From: Mongoliibacter ruber
Lineage (GTDB): Bacteria; Bacteroidota; Bacteroidia; Cytophagales; Cyclobacteriaceae
Reading direction: 5' to 3'
NCBI RefSeq assembly: GCF_003003005.1
Contig: NZ_PVTR01000003.1
Location: forward strand, 44,704 to 108,703
Length of the DNA stretch: 64,000 nt
In this document: in pieces, positions 27,351-37,999 of the stretch
Layout: every line of letters starts with the position of its first letter
Position numbering within the stretch: position 1 is the stretch's first letter
Notes under the pieces: generated by a model
The model's input: the letters and a program-made list of their open reading frames with translations, nothing else
Databases searched by the model: none
Told to the model about the DNA's origin: nothing
Translations under genes and position numbers: made by a program

Positions 27351-28944
27351 AAAAATTGGTTTTATCTTGTTCTGGGTTATTTTTTTTATTCCTTTTTTTG
27401 GGATCCACTTCATTAGCTTTACCCATTTTATCTATGATATTGAGCATTTTCTCCGTCGCTTTCAAAGCTGCGACTGTCTGATCACTATCCAGACCTTTGG
27501 TTTTGAAAATCCTTCCACTGTCCCAGGTGATGACAGTTTCCACAAAGGCATCCGTTTTGCCTCCTGGAGGAATGGTTACATGGTAATTAATCAACTTGGG
27601 CAAAGGAACATTGATGAGCTTATATATTTTTTTCAAAGCCTTCATAAATGCATCATACTGTCCATCACCAGAGGCTCCTTCCTCATAGCTTTCACCATAA
27701 ATATTCATTTTTAGCTGTACGGTAGGTTTGAGGCCTTTCGAATGGCTGAGGTTGTAACCTTCTATGAATATATCATGAGAAATAGAGTTGTTTTGCAGGA
27801 CATCAGAAATGATATATGGTAGATCTTCAGTCGTTACCCTTTCTTTTTTATCACCCAATTCAATGATTCTTTGGGTAACTTTGGTCAACTCATCCGGTTC
27901 TAGGGATATCCCTAACTCCTGCAGGTTTTTTACAATATTGGCCTTACCGGAGGTTTTGCCTAAAGCATATTTCCTCTGCCTCCCAAATCGCTCCGGAAGC
28001 AAATCGTTGAAATAAAGATTTTTTTTATTGTCGCCATCAGCATGAATACCTGCCGTTTGGGTAAACACATTCTCTCCCACTACGGGCTTATTGGCAGGAA
28101 TGTGTTGTCCTGAAAACTGCTCTACCAACTTACTTACCCGATGGATTTTATTCTCTTTGATATTGATTTTGAAGTCGGTAAAATCCTTTAATACAGCAAT
28201 CACTGATTCCAAAGGTGCATTTCCCGCTCGTTCTCCCAATCCATTGACAGTGGTGTGAATACCACTGACGCCGTTATAAATTGACTCCAGCACATTGGCA
28301 ACCGAAAGGTCGTAATCATTGTGTGCATGAAAATCAAAATGCGTATCTGGAAATTCGCTGGTTATCAACTTGATAAAATGAGAAACTTCTCGTGGATTGA
28401 GCAGTCCCAGAGTATCTGGAAGCATGATCCTTTGGACGTTGATTTGACTCAAAAACCCTATCAATTCTAAGGTGTAGTCCATGGAATTTCGCATGCCATT
28501 GGACCAATCTTCCAAGTAAACGTTGACAGCTACACCTTTACTTCTAGCATAAGTAATATTCTTTCGGATATCTTCAAAATGCTGGCCTTGGGTCTTCCTA
28601 AGCTGATGGGTGAGGTGATTGAGCGAACCTTTGGTCAGCAGGTTCATCACTTTCCCACCGGCAGCCACTATCCAATCCACAGAAGCTGGAGCATCTACAA
28701 ATCCGAGCACTTCTACCTTGTCCAAGCAACCTTTTTCGTCAGCCCATTGGGTGATTTTCTGTACTCCTTCCAATTCTCCATCCGACACCCTTGCAGATGC
28801 CACTTCTATCCTATCCACCCTCAATTCCTCCAACAAAAGCTTTGCTATCTGAAGTTTTTCTGAGGGCAAAAAAGAAACCCCTGAGGTCTGTTCTCCATCC
28901 CTCAGTGTGGTATCCATGATTTCTATTTTTCTATAATGCCCCAT
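27319..28944 (-). CDS. second LeuA-like enzyme (2-isopropylmalate/citramalate synthase family)
   Basis: This is a 541-residue DRE-TIM enzyme with [32 protein letters not shown] (metal His) and [15 protein letters not shown]. The C-terminal half has the LeuA regulatory-domain look ([20 protein letters not shown]). It is clearly different from the adjacent leuA. Enzymes of this type in leu operons are often (R)-citramalate synthases, which make 2-oxobutyrate precursor for isoleucine from pyruvate, using LeuCD and LeuB afterwards. No threonine dehydratase gene is in the window, which fits, but the assignment is inference. Confidence 0.85.
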   Translation of the reverse strand: MGHYRKIEIMDTTLRDGEQTSGVSFLPSEKLQIAKLLLEELRVDRIEVASARVSDGELEGVQKITQWADEKGCLDKVEVLGFVDAPASVDWIVAAGGKVMNLLTKGSLNHLTHQLRKTQGQHFEDIRKNITYARSKGVAVNVYLEDWSNGMRNSMDYTLELIGFLSQINVQRIMLPDTLGLLNPREVSHFIKLITSEFPDTHFDFHAHNDYDLSVANVLESIYNGVSGIHTTVNGLGERAGNAPLESVIAVLKDFTDFKINIKENKIHRVSKLVEQFSGQHIPANKPVVGENVFTQTAGIHADGDNKKNLYFNDLLPERFGRQRKYALGKTSGKANIVKNLQELGISLEPDELTKVTQRIIELGDKKERVTTEDLPYIISDVLQNNSISHDIFIEGYNLSHSKGLKPTVQLKMNIYGESYEEGASGDGQYDAFMKALKKIYKLINVPLPKLINYHVTIPPGGKTDAFVETVITWDSGRIFKTKGLDSDQTVAALKATEKMLNIIDKMGKANEVDPKKRNKKNNPEQDKTNFYGNEYRAIAG

Positions 28945-28985
28945 TTTTGAACTACGAGTTACGATTTAAGACGCCTGAATCTTGG

Positions 28986-29576
28986 TTATCGATTCACCGC
29001 AAATTCAGTGATTTCATCTTTGATATTGAGTAGATAATCAATATCATCAAAGCCATTTTTCATGTTTTCCTTTTTGTACACATTGATATCAAAAGACTCT
29101 GATGCCCCTGTAGAAACAAGCGTGATCGTTTGCTTTTCGATATCGACTTCTACTTCTGTACTTGGATCGTTTTCTACAGCTTCAAACAATACATCTGCAA
29201 ATTCAGCACTTACTGTCACCGGTAGCACCCCGATGTTGAGGCAGTTATTTTTGAAAATATCTGCAAAAAAGGACGATACCACACAGCGAAAACCATAATC
29301 ATATAGCGCCCATACGGCATGTTCTCTACTTGACCCTGAACCGAAATTTTTCCCAGCCAAAAGGATCTTACCACTAAAAGTGGGATCATTGAGCACAAAA
29401 TCTTTTTTCGGATTTCCTTCTACGTCATACCTCCAGTCTCTGAAGAGATTATCTCCGAAGCCTTCTCTTTCTGTAGCTTTCAAAAACCTCGCAGGGATGA
29501 TTTGATCAGTATCTACATTTTCTGTAGGCAAAGGAACTACTGTACTTTTAAGTATATTAAATTTATCGTAAGCCAT
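28986..29576 (-). CDS. leuD: 3-isopropylmalate dehydratase small subunit
   Basis: This is a 196-residue partner of LeuC in isomerising 2- to 3-isopropylmalate. NVDTDQIIPARFLKATEREGF and GKNFGSGSSREHAVWALYDY are the signature swivel-domain motifs. It lies 16 bases after leuC. A 41-base spacer to the next gene contains the heptamer-like AACTACG / AGTTACG / ATTTAAG. Confidence 0.96.
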   Translation of the reverse strand: MAYDKFNILKSTVVPLPTENVDTDQIIPARFLKATEREGFGDNLFRDWRYDVEGNPKKDFVLNDPTFSGKILLAGKNFGSGSSREHAVWALYDYGFRCVVSSFFADIFKNNCLNIGVLPVTVSAEFADVLFEAVENDPSTEVEVDIEKQTITLVSTGASESFDINVYKKENMKNGFDDIDYLLNIKDEITEFAVNR

Positions 29577-29592
29577 TGTCTTCTATTTTGAA

Positions 29593-30993
29593 TTAAAATA
29601 CTTCCCTTGGATCAGAGATTTCACCAGTCACTGCTACAGCTGCCACCGTCAATGGGCTTGCCAAAAGCGTCCTGGCACCAGGCCCTTGTCTACCTTCAAA
29701 ATTTCTGTTAGACGTAGAGACTGCATACATTCCAGAAGGTATTTTGTCATCATTCATGGCCAAGCATGCAGAACACCCCGGTTGTCTTAATTTGAAACCT
29801 GCCTCTTCGAGAATCTGAACCAGTCCTTCTTCATGGGCTAGTTTTTCTACCTCTCTCGAACCTGGCACTATCCAAGCAGTGATGTTGTCAGCTTTTTTCT
29901 TGCCTTTGACAAAATTGGCTACCTCTCTGATATCTTCAATCCTGCCATTGGTACAACTGCCAACGAAGACATAATCCACCTTTTTACCCTTGATAGGTTC
30001 ACCAGGAGCAAACCCCATATAATCCAAAGATTTCAAATAGGACTTTTTATTACTGCCTTCCATTCCATCTGTGGAAGGGATATTTTCTTTGACCTTGATA
30101 CCCATACCAGGATTGGTTCCATAGGTAATCATCGGCTCTATATCAGCTGCATCAAATTGGTACTCTTTGTCAAAAACAGCTCCTTCGTCTGTCTGAAGGT
30201 TTCTCCATTCTGCAACAGCCTTTTCCCACTCTTCGCCTTTTGGCGAGTATCTTTTACCTTTCAGATAATTGAAAGTAGTCTCATCAGGAGCAATCAGACC
30301 TCCACGGGCTCCCATTTCTATGCTCATATTGCAGATGGTCATCCTTGCTTCCATACTCAATGCCCTGATGGCGGATCCTGCATATTCTACAAAATATCCA
30401 GTCGCTCCCGCAGCCGAAATCTTGGCAATGATATACAAGATGATGTCTTTTGAGCTTACTCCTTTACCCAATTCTCCATCCACGGTGATCCTCATCTTCT
30501 TTGCTTTCACCTGCATGATACATTGTGTGGCAAATACCATTTCAACCTCAGAAGTCCCTATTCCAAAAGCAATTGCTCCAAATGCTCCATGGGTAGAAGT
30601 ATGACTGTCACCACAGACAATAGTCATTCCAGGCTGGGTAATACCTAACTCAGGTCCTATCACATGTACAATGCCGTGATGCGCAGAACCGAGATCATGC
30701 AGTTCAATATTATGCCTTTCACAATTCTCCCTCAAGCGCTCCACCTGCATTCTTGACAACTTGTCCTTGATGGTTTTATCTTGGTCTATTGTAGGTACAT
30801 TGTGATCAGGTGTGGCTACTGTCCTTTCTGGATATAGGACACCTACTCCTCTTTTTTCGAGGTTGAGGAAAGCCACTGGGCTCGTTACTTCATGGATAAA
30901 ATGCTTATCTATAAAGAACACATCTGGACCGTGCGGCACTGAGCGTACCACATGGGCATCCCATATTTTATCGAATAATGTTTTCTTTTCCAT
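29593..30993 (-). CDS. leuC: 3-isopropylmalate dehydratase large subunit
   Basis: This 466-residue aconitase-family protein carries the [4Fe-4S] cluster: [17 protein letters not shown] and [16 protein letters not shown] supply the three Cys. [20 protein letters not shown] is the conserved His/Ser block. It makes a complex with LeuD. It starts two bases after the leuA stop codon. Confidence 0.97.
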   Translation of the reverse strand: MEKKTLFDKIWDAHVVRSVPHGPDVFFIDKHFIHEVTSPVAFLNLEKRGVGVLYPERTVATPDHNVPTIDQDKTIKDKLSRMQVERLRENCERHNIELHDLGSAHHGIVHVIGPELGITQPGMTIVCGDSHTSTHGAFGAIAFGIGTSEVEMVFATQCIMQVKAKKMRITVDGELGKGVSSKDIILYIIAKISAAGATGYFVEYAGSAIRALSMEARMTICNMSIEMGARGGLIAPDETTFNYLKGKRYSPKGEEWEKAVAEWRNLQTDEGAVFDKEYQFDAADIEPMITYGTNPGMGIKVKENIPSTDGMEGSNKKSYLKSLDYMGFAPGEPIKGKKVDYVFVGSCTNGRIEDIREVANFVKGKKKADNITAWIVPGSREVEKLAHEEGLVQILEEAGFKLRQPGCSACLAMNDDKIPSGMYAVSTSNRNFEGRQGPGARTLLASPLTVAAVAVTGEISDPREVF

Positions 30994-30995
30994 CT

Positions 30996-32507
30996 TTACG
31001 CTACTATCACTTTGTCTTTCACTGGAATTTTATTGAGTGCGTCTACATACGCCTGGGCAGAAGCCAACACTATGTCGGAATTGGACGAAAATCCATAGTA
31101 AGGCTTATCACCTTTGATCAACCTCATGTGCACTTTGGCCACATCATCACTACCATCAGTAATCGCCTGGATCAGAAATTCTTCAAGCACAACATCTGGC
31201 TTTACTATTTTACCAATCGCTTTCAATACTGCGTCTACAGGTCCATTTCCATCAGACTGTGCTTGCAATGACAAATCACCTACTTTGAGATTAACCTCAG
31301 CATGGATACGCCCATTAGACTCATATTTTACTTTTTCCAATTCTATAAAATTGGACTCTTCCATATATTTACCTACCAGAGAAAGTAAATCCTTTGGTCC
31401 AATGTCCCTCTTAGAATCAGCAAGGATTAAAAAGTCTTCATAGACTTCTTTCAATGCTTCTCCTTCTAACTCTACGCCTAAGGAATCTAGGTGAAATTTC
31501 AAGGCTGCCCTACCGCTACGTGCTGTCAGGACAATGGATGATTCATGAACTCCAACCTCTTTTGGATCAATGATTTCATAATTTTCTCTATGCTTCAATA
31601 CCCCATCCTGATGTATCCCAGATGAATGCGCAAAGGCATTTCTACCTACAATGGCCTTGTTTGGCTGTACTGGCATATTCATGAGCTTGGAAATCAATCT
31701 GCTTGTTCCGTAGATCTTCTGAGATTGGATATTGGTATGCACCTCAAAGTCTTTGTGACACTTGATTGCCATGACGACTTCCTCCATGGAAGTATTGCCG
31801 GCCCTTTCCCCTATACCATTGATGGTCAGCTCAGCTTGTCTAGCACCATGCTGCACACCTGCGAGGGTATTGGCTGTTGCCATACCAAGGTCATTGTGGC
31901 AATGTGTGGAAATAATTGCTTTATCAATGTTGCTGACATTTTCTTTCAGGTGTCTAATAATCGCTCCGTATTGTTCAGGAAGACAATAACCTGTCGTATC
32001 AGGGATATTGACCACAGTAGCGCCCGCCTTGATTGCAGCTTCAATGATCCTTGCTAGAAAATCCAGTTCAGCTCTACCTGCATCCTCCGCATAAAACTCT
32101 ACATCTTCCACAAAACGCTTGGCAAACTTGACCGCCTTAACAGCTCTTTCTACAATGTCATCCGGATTAGACCTAAGTTTGTATTGAATATGGTAAGGAG
32201 ACACACCTATTCCGGTGTGAATCCTCCCCTTTTTGGCATATTTCAATGAATCTGCAGCTACTTCTATATCCTTTTCCACAGCTCTAGAGAGTGCGCAGAT
32301 GATAGGATTAGAAACTGCTTTCGAAATCTCCAGTACAGAATTGAAATCTCCTGGGCTGGATATCGGAAACCCTGCCTCAATGATATCAACTCCCAACTCT
32401 TCCAAAGCCTTAGCCACCACTATCTTTTCCTTGGTGTTCAATTGACACCCCGGTACCTGCTCTCCGTCACGGAGCGTGGTATCGAATATCCATAGCTTTT
32501 CACTCAT
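30996..32507 (-). CDS. leuA: 2-isopropylmalate synthase
   Basis: This 503-residue enzyme condenses acetyl-CoA with 2-oxoisovalerate, the committed leucine step. [40 protein letters not shown] and [19 protein letters not shown] give the catalytic Arg, metal His and GxGERxG loop. The C-terminal domain, ending near [12 protein letters not shown], is the leucine-binding feedback domain ([14 protein letters not shown]). It lies seven bases after ilvC. Confidence 0.97.
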   Translation of the reverse strand: MSEKLWIFDTTLRDGEQVPGCQLNTKEKIVVAKALEELGVDIIEAGFPISSPGDFNSVLEISKAVSNPIICALSRAVEKDIEVAADSLKYAKKGRIHTGIGVSPYHIQYKLRSNPDDIVERAVKAVKFAKRFVEDVEFYAEDAGRAELDFLARIIEAAIKAGATVVNIPDTTGYCLPEQYGAIIRHLKENVSNIDKAIISTHCHNDLGMATANTLAGVQHGARQAELTINGIGERAGNTSMEEVVMAIKCHKDFEVHTNIQSQKIYGTSRLISKLMNMPVQPNKAIVGRNAFAHSSGIHQDGVLKHRENYEIIDPKEVGVHESSIVLTARSGRAALKFHLDSLGVELEGEALKEVYEDFLILADSKRDIGPKDLLSLVGKYMEESNFIELEKVKYESNGRIHAEVNLKVGDLSLQAQSDGNGPVDAVLKAIGKIVKPDVVLEEFLIQAITDGSDDVAKVHMRLIKGDKPYYGFSSNSDIVLASAQAYVDALNKIPVKDKVIVA

Positions 32508-32514
32508 AGTTTTA

Positions 32515-33558
32515 TCAGTTATTTTCTGGTCTTAATTTTCTTACTGTAGCACCTGCTTGCCACATTTCTGAATCTCTCAATTCCTTCAACTCAACTTCCA
32601 GTTTTTCCCTGTAATCAGCCTTGCTATTTGAATCAATGGATTTTTGAGCTTCTTTTCCGGTTTTCACAGAATCATAAAGTTCTTCAAAAACTGGTTTGGT
32701 CGCATCTCTGAAAGGCTTCCACCAGTCCAAAGCACCCCTCTGTGCAGTAGTGGAGCAATTGGCATACATCCAATCCATCCCATTCTCTGCCACCAAAGGC
32801 ATCAAGCTCTGTGTCAACTCTTCCACTGTTTCATTGAATGCTTCAGAAGGTGAATGCCCATTGGCTCTCAACACCTCATACTGAGCAGCAAAAATCCCTT
32901 GAATGGCTCCCATCAAGGTGCCCCTTTCACCGGTCAAATCTGACGTCACTTCTCTGTAAAAATCAGTTTCGAATAGATATCCAGAACCTACACCGATACC
33001 CAAAGCGACTACCCTTTCTTTGGCCCTACCAGTACCATCCTGGAAAATGGCGTAAGAAGAGTTCAACCCTCTTCCTTCGACAAACATTCTCCTCAATGAA
33101 GTGCCTGACCCTTTAGGTGCCACCAAGATTACATCTACATCAGCTGGCGGTATGATACCTGTTTTTTCTTTATAAGTGACTCCAAAACCATGAGAAAAAT
33201 ACAAGGCTTTCCCTGGAGTCAGGTGTTTTTTTACAGTAGGCCATAATGAAATCTGCCCTGCATCTGAAAGTAGAAACTGGAGAATTGTACCTTTTTCACA
33301 GGCTTCTTCCAATTCAAATAATGTTTCACCAGGTACCCAGCCATCCTGAACAGCTTTATCCCAGGTCTTAGAATTCTTCCTTTGGCCAACTATTACATTA
33401 AAGCCATTGTCTTTGAGGTTGAGGGCCTGTCCAGGTCCCTGTACACCATAACCCAACACGGCAATGGTTTCATCCTTCAATACTTCTCTTGCTTTTTCCA
33501 AAGGAAACTCTTCCCTGGTCACAACATTTTCTTCTACTGATCCGAATTTCAGTTTCAT
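32515..33558 (-). CDS. ilvC: ketol-acid reductoisomerase
   Basis: This 347-residue NADPH enzyme converts acetolactate to dihydroxyisovalerate. [19 protein letters not shown] is the dinucleotide motif, with [10 protein letters not shown] the NADPH-specific Arg/Lys/Ser loop; [36 protein letters not shown] and [19 protein letters not shown] are catalytic-domain blocks. Several phrases ([24 protein letters not shown], ending KLRPENN) are closer to fungal mitochondrial Ilv5 than to typical bacterial class I enzymes as I recall them. Confidence 0.96.
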   Translation of the reverse strand: MKLKFGSVEENVVTREEFPLEKAREVLKDETIAVLGYGVQGPGQALNLKDNGFNVIVGQRKNSKTWDKAVQDGWVPGETLFELEEACEKGTILQFLLSDAGQISLWPTVKKHLTPGKALYFSHGFGVTYKEKTGIIPPADVDVILVAPKGSGTSLRRMFVEGRGLNSSYAIFQDGTGRAKERVVALGIGVGSGYLFETDFYREVTSDLTGERGTLMGAIQGIFAAQYEVLRANGHSPSEAFNETVEELTQSLMPLVAENGMDWMYANCSTTAQRGALDWWKPFRDATKPVFEELYDSVKTGKEAQKSIDSNSKADYREKLEVELKELRDSEMWQAGATVRKLRPENN

Positions 33559-33570
33559 AGTGTATTATAA

Positions 33571-34080
33571 TTAGGTTTGATTATTTAAAAACTCTTGTAC
33601 CGAAAATCTTGGTTTTGCAATAGCAACCCTTCCTGACCTTGAAAACTCCAAGAGGTCAAAAGGCTTCAATATTTCCAATAATGCCTGCGTATCTTCTTTG
33701 TGCCCCGTAAATTCAAGGACCACAAATTCTTTTTCAGCTGCTATAATATGCGCATTAAACTGCCTGATGACTTTTTCGAGACTTGGGTCAAGGCTTGCTA
33801 TAGGGATTTTGTAAAGCGCGATCTCCTGATAAACTACTTCATCGTCCATGAAATAGTAAGCTTTGATGACATCCACCACTTTCTCTATTTGTTTGACCAA
33901 ATGCTCAATCTGCTCTGGCGTAACAGTGACTTCAATGGTGATTTTATGAATACCATCTAATCTGCTTTCCGAGGCTGTCAGGGCGTTGATATTGATCCCC
34001 CTTCTGGTGAATATAATGGTGATCCTATTCAGGATACCGATAAAATTTTCTGTATAAACTAATATGGTGTATCTGTTCAT
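33571..34080 (-). CDS. ilvN: acetolactate synthase small (regulatory) subunit
   Basis: This 169-residue regulatory subunit binds valine through an ACT domain: RYTILVYTENFIGILNRITI and RGININALTASESRLDGIHK. A second, C-terminal domain continues to residue 169. The ATG at 34080 was chosen; a longer frame overlaps ilvB. It lies 14 bases after ilvB, its catalytic partner. Confidence 0.95.
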   Translation of the reverse strand: MNRYTILVYTENFIGILNRITIIFTRRGININALTASESRLDGIHKITIEVTVTPEQIEHLVKQIEKVVDVIKAYYFMDDEVVYQEIALYKIPIASLDPSLEKVIRQFNAHIIAAEKEFVVLEFTGHKEDTQALLEILKPFDLLEFSRSGRVAIAKPRFSVQEFLNNQT

Positions 34081-34094
34081 ATAAATATCCTGAC

Positions 34095-35777
34095 TTAGCT
34101 TAACCTTACTTCCTCCACGGAACATCCCGTGGCAATCATTGGGAATACATTATCTTCTTTTTCCACTACTACCTCCAAAAAGTAAGGTCCCTCCTGCACC
34201 AACATTTCAGCCACTGCGGCTTCCAAGTCTTCCCTTTCAGTCACCTTCCTTGCTTTAAAACTATAAGCCTCTGCTATTTTGATGAAATCAGGGTTGTCCA
34301 ACTCTGTAAATGAATACCTTTTGTCAAAGAAAAGCTGCTGCCATTGGCGCACCATACCGAGGTAGTTGTTGTTCAGCAAGACTACTTTTACAGGGGCCTT
34401 CGTCTGCATGATGGTACCCAATTCCTGAATCGTCATCTGAATCCCACCATCACCTACGACACAGATTACCTGTTTTTTATAATCATTAAGTTGCGCGCCT
34501 AATGCCGCCGGAAGGGCAAAGCCCATAGTCCCCAAACCTCCTGAAGTCACTTGCGTCCTTGTAGTCTTGAAGTCAAAGTATCTCCATGCTATCATCTGAT
34601 GTTGGCCTACATCCGTCACAAGTATGGCATCTTCTTCTTTGAACTTATTGACTAAATGAATCACCTCTCCCATGTGAAGCCCACCATGGGTCCCATGCAA
34701 GTCATTGGACACTACAGCTTCCTTTTCCTGCCCCTCTAATTCTCTAAACCTTTCCAACCAAGTCTCATGTGATTTTTGAGAAACCGCTTCAGTCAATAGA
34801 CTTAAACTTTTTTTGCAATCACCAAGAATTGGTACTGTGCACTTTACATTTTTATCAATTTCTGATGGATCTAATTCCAGATGGATGACTTTGGCCTGTT
34901 TGGCATATCGCTGCAAATCACCGGTAACCCTATCGTCAAATCTCATCCCGACTGCAATCAGCACATCACATTTATTTGTAAGAAGATTGGGTGCGTAATT
35001 GCCATGCATGCCAAGCTTACCAACATAATTGGGGTGGGATTCCGGCAATGCTCCTGAACCCAGCAAAGTACAGGCAGCAGGTATTCCCGTTTTATCCAAA
35101 AACGCCTTCAATTCATTTTCTGCATGAGCCAAAACAACTCCTTGCCCATAAAGCACATAAGGGCGCTCAGCTGTATCTATCAATGCCGCTGCTGCAGTAA
35201 CTGCATCTTGATTGATCGGCTGATAAGGTCTATAAGAACGGACATTCAGACAGGGCACGTAATTGAACTCTCCAAATTCTATCTGTGCATTTTTGGTTAT
35301 GTCCACCAATACCGGACCCGGTCTTCCGGTTTTTGCAATATGAAAAGCTTTGGCAATGGCAGGCGCAATATCCTCTACCCTCCTTACCTGGATATTCCAC
35401 TTGGTACCAGGCATAGAAAGACCTACTACATCAGTTTCCTGAAAAGCATCAGAACCTAATAGATGAGCTGCCACTTGCCCTGTGATACACACCAATGGCG
35501 TACTGTCTATCTGAGCATCTGCCAACCCTGTAATCAAATTCGTGGCGCCTGGCCCAGAGGTAGCCAGTACCACTCCGACCTTCCCAGAAACTCTGGCATA
35601 ACCTTGTGCAGCGTGAATCGCTCCTTGTTCATGCCTGGTCAGAACATGCTTGATTTTGTCACTGTAATCGTAAAGTGCATCATAAACAGGCATGATGGCT
35701 CCTCCAGGATACCCGAATATATATTCCGAATTTTCGGCAATCAGGGATTTGACTACGATATCTGCTCCTCTCACCAT
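34095..35777 (-). CDS. ilvB: acetolactate synthase large subunit
   Basis: This 560-residue ThDP enzyme makes acetolactate or acetohydroxybutyrate. IFGYPGGAIMPVYDALYD and RHEQGAIHAAQGYARVSGKV include the catalytic Glu; VVGDGGIQMTIQELGTIMQT is the ThDP/Mg motif, followed by LLNNNYLGMVRQWQQLFF. The C-terminus EVRLS is complete. It forms a holoenzyme with IlvN. Confidence 0.97.
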   Translation of the reverse strand: MVRGADIVVKSLIAENSEYIFGYPGGAIMPVYDALYDYSDKIKHVLTRHEQGAIHAAQGYARVSGKVGVVLATSGPGATNLITGLADAQIDSTPLVCITGQVAAHLLGSDAFQETDVVGLSMPGTKWNIQVRRVEDIAPAIAKAFHIAKTGRPGPVLVDITKNAQIEFGEFNYVPCLNVRSYRPYQPINQDAVTAAAALIDTAERPYVLYGQGVVLAHAENELKAFLDKTGIPAACTLLGSGALPESHPNYVGKLGMHGNYAPNLLTNKCDVLIAVGMRFDDRVTGDLQRYAKQAKVIHLELDPSEIDKNVKCTVPILGDCKKSLSLLTEAVSQKSHETWLERFRELEGQEKEAVVSNDLHGTHGGLHMGEVIHLVNKFKEEDAILVTDVGQHQMIAWRYFDFKTTRTQVTSGGLGTMGFALPAALGAQLNDYKKQVICVVGDGGIQMTIQELGTIMQTKAPVKVVLLNNNYLGMVRQWQQLFFDKRYSFTELDNPDFIKIAEAYSFKARKVTEREDLEAAVAEMLVQEGPYFLEVVVEKEDNVFPMIATGCSVEEVRLS

Positions 35778-35790
35778 AGTATTAATTTTA

Positions 35791-37467
35791 TTAGTTGTCG
35801 GTTACGCAGCCTTCTGAAGCTGAAGAAACCAATTTATTGTACTTTTTAAGTGTGCCTTGAAGGTCACTGACATCCTTATTTCTCCAAGATTTTCTACGTT
35901 CTTCCATTTCTGCCTCAGACACCTCACAGCTCAGCTCAAGAGCATCAGCATCAATGGTTATCATATCACCATCTTTCAACAAGCCAATAGGACCTCCGTT
36001 GAATGCTTCGGGGGTGACATGTCCAACCACAAATCCATGCGTACCACCGGAAAATCTTCCGTCTGTGATCAAAGCGACATCAGAACCTAAGCCCGCCCCT
36101 ATGATCATAGAAGTGGGTTTGAGCATTTCAGGCATTCCTGGACCTCCTTTAGGCCCGATAAACCTGATGACAATCACTTCTCCTTTTTGAACCAGCTTAT
36201 TTTTTATAGCTTCATTGGCTTCCAACTCCGAATCAAAAACCCTCGCAGGACCTGTAAAAGATTTGCCTTCCTTACCTGAGATTTTTGCCACAGAACCCTC
36301 TGGAGCCAAATTCCCCTTAAGGACACACAAGTGACCTGTTTCTTTTAATGGACTTTCAATAGGATGGATTACATTGACCATTGATGGAATCACAGGGTCA
36401 ATGTTCGCTAGATTTTCCGCCACAGTTTTCCCTGTTACTGTCATGCAATCCCCATGGAGCATGCCATTGTTAAGCAGATATTTCATAAAAGCAGGAAGTC
36501 CTCCTTGCTCAAACAAGTCTTCCATTAAGAACTTACCTGATGGCTTGAAATCTCCCAAAAGTGGCGTTTCATGATTGACGCGCTTAAAATCTTCTAAAGT
36601 AAAATCTACTCCAGCAGTTTTGGCTATAGCCAATAAATGCAGAACAGCATTTGTACTGCCGCCTAAAGCAACAGCAACGCGTACTGCATTTTCCAGACTT
36701 TTCTTAGTGACTATATCTTTGGGCTTGATATCTTTTTCAAGGAGAATCTTGATATAGGCAGATACTTCCTTGCATTCTTGTAATTTTTCATCAGCCGTAG
36801 CTGGAGTAGAAGAACTATAAGGAAGTGACATACCGAGAGCTTCTATCGCAGAAGACATGGTATTTGCTGTATACATCCCTCCACATGCACCCGCTCCAGG
36901 GCAAGCATTTTCAATTACACCCTGATAGTCCACATCATTCATCTCCCCTTTGACCCTCTTGCCATAAGCCTCAAAAGCAGATACGATGTTAAGCTTTTCT
37001 CCTTTATAATTACCCGAACGAATAGTTCCCCCATATACCATAATAGAAGGTCTATTGATACGAAGCATACCCATCACCGCTCCAGGCATGTTTTTGTCAC
37101 AGCCCGCTACAGCAATACAGGCATCAAAAGAATGGCCGAGTATAAACGACTCTATTGAATCAGCAATGATTTCCCGGGAAACCAAAGAATAGCGCATGCC
37201 AAGGGTTCCCATTGAAATCCCGTCAGATATCCCGATGGTATTAAAAACTAAACCGGTCAGATCATGAGCTTTGGTGGCTTCCTTGATCAGACCGGCGAAG
37301 TCATTCAGATGCATATTGCAGGGATTACTTTCGTACCCGCAACTTGCTACACCCACGAAGGGCTGATTCATTTGTTTATCAGACATCCCTGTAGCATACA
37401 ACATGGCTTTGCCTGCAGGGTGTTCTTCATTTTGACTGATTTCCCAGCTGTACTTTTTCAAATTCAT
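35791..37467 (-). CDS. ilvD: dihydroxy-acid dehydratase
   Basis: This 558-residue Fe-S enzyme makes the 2-oxo acids of valine and isoleucine. [37 protein letters not shown] and [20 protein letters not shown] supply the cluster Cys, and [20 protein letters not shown] contains the catalytic Ser. It is the first gene of the operon, directly behind the attenuator. A paralogous sugar-acid dehydratase lies at 54229. Confidence 0.97.
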   Translation of the reverse strand: MNLKKYSWEISQNEEHPAGKAMLYATGMSDKQMNQPFVGVASCGYESNPCNMHLNDFAGLIKEATKAHDLTGLVFNTIGISDGISMGTLGMRYSLVSREIIADSIESFILGHSFDACIAVAGCDKNMPGAVMGMLRINRPSIMVYGGTIRSGNYKGEKLNIVSAFEAYGKRVKGEMNDVDYQGVIENACPGAGACGGMYTANTMSSAIEALGMSLPYSSSTPATADEKLQECKEVSAYIKILLEKDIKPKDIVTKKSLENAVRVAVALGGSTNAVLHLLAIAKTAGVDFTLEDFKRVNHETPLLGDFKPSGKFLMEDLFEQGGLPAFMKYLLNNGMLHGDCMTVTGKTVAENLANIDPVIPSMVNVIHPIESPLKETGHLCVLKGNLAPEGSVAKISGKEGKSFTGPARVFDSELEANEAIKNKLVQKGEVIVIRFIGPKGGPGMPEMLKPTSMIIGAGLGSDVALITDGRFSGGTHGFVVGHVTPEAFNGGPIGLLKDGDMITIDADALELSCEVSEAEMEERRKSWRNKDVSDLQGTLKKYNKLVSSASEGCVTDN

Positions 37468-37493
37468 AGTTACTTTAGGTCGGTTTGAGCGTT

Positions 37494-37523
37494 AAAAAAA
37501 AAATGCCTCAACTCCTTGAGGCA
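37494..37523 (-). terminator. attenuator hairpin before ilvD
   Basis: On the minus strand the 8-bp stem TGCCTCAA / TTGAGGCA (loop GGAG) is followed by ten T residues, 43 bases after the leader-peptide stop and 26 bases before the ilvD ATG. Placement between leader peptide and first gene marks it as a conditional terminator. Confidence 0.88.
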
Positions 37524-37566
37524 CTTTAGATTGTATGGTTGTTCGTTATAACAGTCTAGCGCCCCG

Positions 37567-37620
37567 TCATTTATTATAAATGAGAATAATAAAGCTGAGT
37601 GGATTGACTAGTTCTAACAT
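37567..37620 (-). CDS. ilv operon leader peptide (17 aa)
   Basis: ATG at 37620 reads MLELVNPLSFIILIYNK then TGA. Eight of 17 residues are Leu, Ile or Val, including a run of four (I-I-L-I) at residues 11-14, near the stop codon. This is the composition expected for a regulatory peptide: ribosome stalling when branched-chain aminoacyl-tRNA is scarce should prevent the downstream hairpin (37494-37523) from forming and allow operon expression. Alternative (antiterminator) pairing was not worked out. It is too short for ordinary gene finders. Confidence 0.85.
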   Translation of the reverse strand: MLELVNPLSFIILIYNK

Positions 37621-37653
37621 GTGGTTGTTGTTCTTTTTTGATTTTTGATTCCA

Positions 37654-37684
37654 CAATATTAAACCCCAGTTTTTTCTTAAACAA
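37654..37684 (-). promoter_or_regulatory. promoter of the branched-chain amino-acid operon
   Basis: On the minus strand TTG (37684-37682) and TAATATTG (37661-37654; 7 of 8 matches to TAnnTTTG) are separated by 20 bases, right for the Bacteroidota -33/-7 pair. The start site would be near 37647, 27 bases before the leader peptide. The rest of the gap to ispE (37700-37999) is AT-rich with no gene. Confidence 0.6.
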
Positions 37685-37999
37685 TATTTAATTTCTTTTT
37701 TTAACTCCAGAAAGGCGTAAAATAAAGCTCAAACTATTTTTTATTAAAATTTTATTTCATAAAAATTGAATTACAAGAACTAAACAGAAATAAGGTCTCG
37801 ATTTATATGGGATTTCAGAATTTTGTATTGAATTCTTGTTTCTTTAAAAAAACTGATAATTCTTTGATTTTTTTTCAAGACAGAAATTTATTATACAATG
37901 AATTCACAATCAATACCTGATTTATATGAATAAACCACAATCCATATTTTAGCAAATATTTCACATATTTACACCTTTCAAAAAAATTGGCTTTTACAC

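Noticed and set aside
26848..27714. 288-codon plus-strand frame over leuB and the second leuA-like gene
   Set aside because: It is antisense to two well-supported enzymes and has no recognisable domain.
37494..37620. riboswitch or T-box upstream of ilvD
   Set aside because: There is no T-box signature or known aptamer pattern, while a leader peptide with clustered branched-chain codons and a terminator explains the region better.
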